Assembly: GCF_029910235.1 (NCBI RefSeq) | Contig: NZ_CP112874.1 | Location: forward strand, 2,790,001 to 2,854,000 | Reading direction: 5' to 3' | Source of the DNA: Pseudanabaena galeata CCNP1313 | Lineage (GTDB): Bacteria; Cyanobacteriota; Cyanobacteriia; Pseudanabaenales; Pseudanabaenaceae | Length of the DNA stretch: 64,000 nt | Shown here: positions 60,541 through 64,000 of the stretch, one piece after another | Position numbering within the stretch: the first letter of the stretch is position 1 | How the letters are laid out: the number at the start of each line of letters is the position of its first letter | Made by a program: the position numbers and the translations under genes | The notes under the pieces: model-generated | Database searches by the model: none | Seen by the model: the letters and a program-made list of their open reading frames with translations, nothing else | Told to the model about the DNA's origin: nothing

Positions 60541-60788
60541 TTTTCTGCGCCTAGCTTTTGAGAGGTGGTCATAACTTCACCGCCATGTCGAACAGGGTCA
60601 AACTGGGCGAGACGTTCTTTGAGTGTTAATGGGGGATTGGGAACTGGAGCAATAATTACGGCTCCATCAATTACGGAGAGGCGCACGCGCTGATTGACTT
60701 TTAAGTTTGCGGCACGGGCGATCGCGGCGGGTAAGCGGACTCCTAAGTTATTTCCCCATGTTTTGATATCTAGTATTGCTTCGGTCAT
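60534..60788 (-). CDS. mazE: MazE-type antitoxin
   Basis: An 84-residue antitoxin from ATG 60786-60788. The SpoVT/AbrB-fold N-terminus has IKTWGNNLGVRLPAAIARAANL and DGAVIIAPVP; the tail LKERLAQFDPVRHGGE binds the toxin. A longer upstream frame (to 60863) would run through the operator palindrome, so I reject it. It overlaps mazF. Confidence 0.87.
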   Translation of the reverse strand: MTEAILDIKTWGNNLGVRLPAAIARAANLKVNQRVRLSVIDGAVIIAPVPNPPLTLKERLAQFDPVRHGGEVMTTSQKLGAEKW

Positions 60789-60791
60789 GAG

Positions 60792-60831
60792 GTTTATACT
60801 TATATTTCTATGTTTAAACATAAGTATAAAC
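60792..60831. promoter_or_regulatory. Palindromic operator of mazEF
   Basis: A perfect inverted repeat, arms GTTTATACTTAT (60792-60803) and ATAAGTATAAAC (60820-60831), with a second palindrome TATGTTTAAACATA (60809-60822) between. It lies directly upstream of the mazE ATG. Toxin-antitoxin operons are usually repressed by the antitoxin binding to palindromes at this place. Confidence 0.65.
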
Positions 60832-60848
60832 ATTTTGCAGTGCGATCG

Positions 60849-61035
60849 TATAACGTTTTTCAAGCAAGCGAGGTACAGAGGTTTGTTTGAAAAACGCTAT
60901 ATATAAAAATTGACTTTCGATACAGCAATTATCTTGATATTAAAAGAAAGCTTATTATTTGTAGGATGCGTTAGTGCAACGTAACGCATCAATTAGCCGT
61001 CAATTATGGGTTACGCTATCGCTAACCCATCCTAC
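60849..61035. repeat. Two dispersed palindromic repeats
   Basis: 60849-60899 has arms ATAACGTTTTTCAA and TTTGAAAAACGCTAT. 60961-61035 begins GTAGGATGCGTTAGTG and ends GCTAACCCATCCTAC, a common cyanobacterial repeat (GTAGGATG...CATCCTAC). No gene here. Confidence 0.65.
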
Positions 61036-61083
61036 GTGGAAAGTTTTCGTTAGAATGGCAACAGATGTGGAGGATGCCGATCT

Positions 61084-64000
61084 ATGACAAGGATCTTTTT
61101 GGCGAGGACTGAGGAACAGAAAAGATTTCGGGAAGTGTTGCGATCGCTGCAACCAAATGCTGGTTCGCGATGGTTCTCAGAAAATTTGCCCACAGTGGTG
61201 AAATATTTACCTGCGAAGAAAGAAGTGGTCAGTACATCACCACATATTTTCTTGCTCTATGGCGAAGGTGGAATGGGCAAAACAAGTCTGGGGCGGCGAT
61301 TTTGTGAATTGGCTGGAGAAGAGTTTCCTAATTGCTTTGACGTTTTGCGATTGGATTGGGAAGAGGCAAAGAATGAGGATCAATCGCTGAATGTGGGACA
61401 TGAATCAATTCGTCCTGAATCGGTATTGGCGACGATTTATTTGGCGGTGAGTAAGGGGCGTGAGGGGATTTTTGAGAAATATCGACAGGTGGAGAAAACG
61501 CTGAAGCAAATTGAGGAGAAGGTGGATAAGGAACTGCAAGCAAGGCAGGGAGAGGGAGCAGAATATGCGCCGATTTTGAAAAAGGGTTTGAGTTGGTCAT
61601 TGGGAGCCTTGCGGAAACTGCCTCATGTAGAGATGATTCTGGGGGCGGGAGATGGCACAGTGGATGAGGCGATCGCGGATGGGGCGGTGAGTGCCTTAGT
61701 GGGGTTGATGAAAAAGAAGTTGTCCTTGGAGGAACGCAGGATTTTTGCGACACCGCATCGACAATTGGCTGAGGCTTTGGGGCATGGCTTACAGGCAATT
61801 TCTACACAGAAGCCCTTAGTGCTTTTGTTGGATACCTATGAGATTGTCGATCGCCTTGAGTGCGATCGCGTGTTGCGAATGGTAATTAAGGCGGCGGGTC
61901 GGCGGGTGGTTTGGGCGATCGCGGGTCGGGCAAATCTGGCGGATAGCTATCGGTTATCGCAGGATTATTTTCGCGGCTATCGAGATGAGTTTTCGGAAAA
62001 TCTCTATGTTTACCCGATGAGTGAGTTTAGTCGGGAGCAGGTGAGTGAATATTTCGCACATCCTGAAATCAATGTGCCTCTGAGTGATGAGGCGGCGGAG
62101 TCAGTGAAACAGTTTAGTTTGGGGATTCCCTTTGTGGTGCAGCAAATTGCGGCGATGCGTCAACAGGGGATCGATCTGGCAACGATTCTCAGCGCTCCAT
62201 CGGCGGATCGTGATGATGAGTCGCCCCGTGAGGCGGTGGTTAGGGCAACGAGCGATCGCTTTTTACGGTATTGCTTGGATGAGCAGGACAAAAAGGCGGT
62301 GTATGCGATGGCGATGATGCGTCGTCCTGATAATGAGTTGTTAAAGGCGATGCTGGGGGTGACTGACCTTGAGCCAGAAATGCGATCGCTGAAGGCAAGG
62401 CATTCGTTTGTGTTGTTGGAGGGTAAGGGCATTAGGCTCCATGACAAACTAGAGAGCTTTTTGCAAGATTATCTGCGTTGTGGGTTAGCGGGACAGTCAC
62501 CAATGGTGCGGGAGTTGAGCGATCGGGCTGTGGCTTATTTGGAACCGCGTTTGGATGAATGGACTCAGGAGTTTACGGATACGGCGGATTATTTCGAGTC
62601 GGATCGGATTGCGAATGGGTTGTTGGATTTGGTGCAGTTTAAGTTTTGGCAAGATGTGGAGGTTGGCTGGCGCTATGCTGTGCCACTTTTTGTGGAGAGT
62701 TGGCAATATAACAGCGATTGGCAAAAGCAACTTTTGGGAGTTATTGAGACTTTTCAGGTGCGGTTCGATGGTGATAGTAAAAAGCGCTTGAAAATCTTTA
62801 CTGAAGATTTAGATTATTACTATTTCGATTCTGATAGTCGGAAAATTTTGCTGGATGAGTTGGAGAAGTTGGCAAAACGGGGTTGGATTGATGGCGATCG
62901 TAAAAATGAACGCATGGTAATTCTCTTTTTACAACATGGGCGATTACTTTATGAACTGGAAGGCTATTCAGAATGTCTTCATATATATCTTGAAGCAGAA
63001 AAGCGACTCCCTGAAACTGCACTACATTTACGAAAAGATTTAGCAGAAGAATTTAGTGGAATTGGCTATAAGTTTCTCAGGAAAGACGGTAAACTAATCG
63101 CATCGACTGAAGCCCAGATTGCTTATCAAAATTCTGTTGCATTAAATCCTGATGATTCTAGTTCATGGAGAGAGTTAGGAGTTAGTCTTCACCAATTAGA
63201 ACAGTATGAATTAGCGATCGCATCCTATCAACGAGCGATCAGCCTAGACCCCAAAAATGCTTATCCCCACAACGACTTGGGTAATACCTACTCCGATCAA
63301 GGGAAATATGAATTAGCGATCGCATCCTATCAACAGGCAATAGAACTCGACCCAAATGATGCCTATCCCCACAACGGCTTGGGCAATGTCTACCAAGCAC
63401 AAGGAGAATACGAATTAGCGATCGCATCCTATCAACAGGCGATCGACCTTGATCCAAAATTTGCCAATCCCCACAACAATTTGGGCGATGTCTACTGCTA
63501 TCAAGGAAAGTGCGAATTAGCGATCGTATCCTATCAACAGGCGATCAACCTCGATCCGAATTATGCCAATCCCCACAACAATTTGGGCAATGTCTACAAC
63601 AATCAAGGAAAGTACGAATTAGCGATCGCATCCTATCAACAGGCGATCAACCTTGATCCAAAATTTGCCTATCCCCACAACAATTTGGGCAATGTCTACA
63701 ACAATCAAGGAAAGTACGAATTAGCGATCGCATCCTATCAACAGGCGATCAACCTCGACACAAAAGATGCTTATCCCCACAACGGTTTGGCAGAGGTCTA
63801 CCAAGCACAAGGAGAATACGAATTAGCGATCGCATCCTATCAACAGGCGATCGACCTCGACCCAAAATTTGCCTATCCCCATAACAATTTGGGAAATGTC
63901 TACAAAGCACAAGGAGAATACGAATTAGCGATCGCCTCCTATCAACAAGCGATCAATCTTGACCCTGACAGAGGTTCTTACAGTAGTAATTTAGCTGGAG
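61084..64000 (+). CDS. STAND-type NTPase with TPR repeats (runs off the window)
   Basis: The first 972 codons of a large protein. The P-loop is GEGGMGKT (about 60-67), Walker B LVLLLDTYE with Asp250, and a winged-helix-like region with MSEFSREQVSEYF and LSLGIPFVVQQIAAM-like motifs follows, all typical of STAND (AP-ATPase/NACHT-like) ATPases. From about residue 680 it has at least eight 34-residue TPR units with the pattern YELAIASYQQAIxLDP. Units 3-8 are nearly identical. In most units the DNA for LAIAS contains GCGATCGC. There is no obvious N-terminal effector domain. Such proteins act as signal sensors, and some defend against phage; role here unknown. A GGAGG lies 11 bases before the ATG. 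Confidence 0.82.
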   Translation, partial: MTRIFLARTEEQKRFREVLRSLQPNAGSRWFSENLPTVVKYLPAKKEVVSTSPHIFLLYGEGGMGKTSLGRRFCELAGEEFPNCFDVLRLDWEEAKNEDQSLNVGHESIRPESVLATIYLAVSKGREGIFEKYRQVEKTLKQIEEKVDKELQARQGEGAEYAPILKKGLSWSLGALRKLPHVEMILGAGDGTVDEAIADGAVSALVGLMKKKLSLEERRIFATPHRQLAEALGHGLQAISTQKPLVLLLDTYEIVDRLECDRVLRMVIKAAGRRVVWAIAGRANLADSYRLSQDYFRGYRDEFSENLYVYPMSEFSREQVSEYFAHPEINVPLSDEAAESVKQFSLGIPFVVQQIAAMRQQGIDLATILSAPSADRDDESPREAVVRATSDRFLRYCLDEQDKKAVYAMAMMRRPDNELLKAMLGVTDLEPEMRSLKARHSFVLLEGKGIRLHDKLESFLQDYLRCGLAGQSPMVRELSDRAVAYLEPRLDEWTQEFTDTADYFESDRIANGLLDLVQFKFWQDVEVGWRYAVPLFVESWQYNSDWQKQLLGVIETFQVRFDGDSKKRLKIFTEDLDYYYFDSDSRKILLDELEKLAKRGWIDGDRKNERMVILFLQHGRLLYELEGYSECLHIYLEAEKRLPETALHLRKDLAEEFSGIGYKFLRKDGKLIASTEAQIAYQNSVALNPDDSSSWRELGVSLHQLEQYELAIASYQRAISLDPKNAYPHNDLGNTYSDQGKYELAIASYQQAIELDPNDAYPHNGLGNVYQAQGEYELAIASYQQAIDLDPKFANPHNNLGDVYCYQGKCELAIVSYQQAINLDPNYANPHNNLGNVYNNQGKYELAIASYQQAINLDPKFAYPHNNLGNVYNNQGKYELAIASYQQAINLDTKDAYPHNGLAEVYQAQGEYELAIASYQQAIDLDPKFAYPHNNLGNVYKAQGEYELAIASYQQAINLDPDRGSYSSNLAG

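Noticed and set aside
61054-61086. A ten-codon leader frame overlapping the STAND start (ATGA)
   Set aside because: Could be chance; no ribosome binding site or other sign of a leader peptide.
61328-61798. Reverse-strand open frame of 156 codons, Pro/Ser/His-rich
   Set aside because: It lies opposite the conserved NTPase domain of the STAND gene; its composition is that of an antisense shadow.
63190-64000. Regular repeats that might be a CRISPR array
   Set aside because: The period is 102 bases and in frame (34-residue TPR units); there are no unique spacers.

Overview
This window comes from a beta-cyanobacterium. It carries a near-complete beta-carboxysome gene set (ccmO, ccmK2, ccmK1, ccmL, ccmM, ccmN). 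The HIP1 octamer GCGATCGC is scattered through most genes, and typical cyanobacterial families are present (PSII S4-domain protein, CBS-CP12 fusion, pyrF-pyrE fusion, Nit1 cluster, NtcA-type promoter). The many short palindromic and MITE-like repeats between genes would fit a Pseudanabaena-like genome, but the genus is an inference only.

Layout. 1-3.3 kb is an AT-rich accessory edge: an HNH nuclease fragment and a C5 cytosine methyltransferase, a VapBC-type toxin-antitoxin pair, remnants of a second pair, and a PD-(D/E)XK-like protein with the 3' tail of a second copy. 3.3-11 kb has glutamate synthase (gltB, without the ferredoxin loop), a DUF2809 protein, a PSII S4 protein and a PRC-barrel protein. 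11.3-14.1 kb is accessory again: two broken toxin-antitoxin remnants beside a DUF433 protein, and an SMC/OLD-like ATPase overlapping a TOPRIM/DUF4276-like protein, which is a candidate defence pair. 14.2-22.5 kb has a radical SAM B12 protein, an FAD monooxygenase, a Vat-like acetyltransferase, lipB, a FecR-domain protein, an ABC ATPase and a REC-GGDEF regulator. 23.2-29.4 kb is the carboxysome locus, bracketed by inverted copies of one repeat. 30-35 kb has an RNase II/R enzyme, cinA, a KH protein and rpsP, plus small proteins.

The most unusual part is 35.0-40.6 kb. A pair of roughly 50 bp direct repeats brackets a cassette: a four-CBS protein and a recombinase-domain protein on one strand; a ferredoxin, a thioredoxin, a zinc-ribbon protein, a CBS-CP12 fusion and a pyrF-pyrE-like fusion on the other. 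The decarboxylase half of the last protein appears to have lost its catalytic lysines, while the phosphoribosyltransferase half looks intact. Together these genes suggest a redox- and adenylate-sensing module that may use a repurposed nucleotide-pathway protein.

40.7-50 kb has pyrB, a GldA-like dehydrogenase, sufE, a CbiG-CobJ fusion, two half-size GDT1/UPF0016 cation exporters, pncB and an orphan metal ABC permease. 51-57.1 kb is a Nit1-type nitrilase cluster (flavoprotein, MSMEG_0572-like protein, nitrilase, radical SAM, acetyltransferase, AIR-synthase-like) behind a good NtcA-type promoter. 57.2 kb holds a MITE-like element with a 10 bp target duplication inside another repeat. pheT, a MazEF pair with a palindromic operator, and the first 972 codons of a STAND-NTPase/TPR protein that leaves the window complete the map. 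No tRNA, rRNA or CRISPR array was seen.
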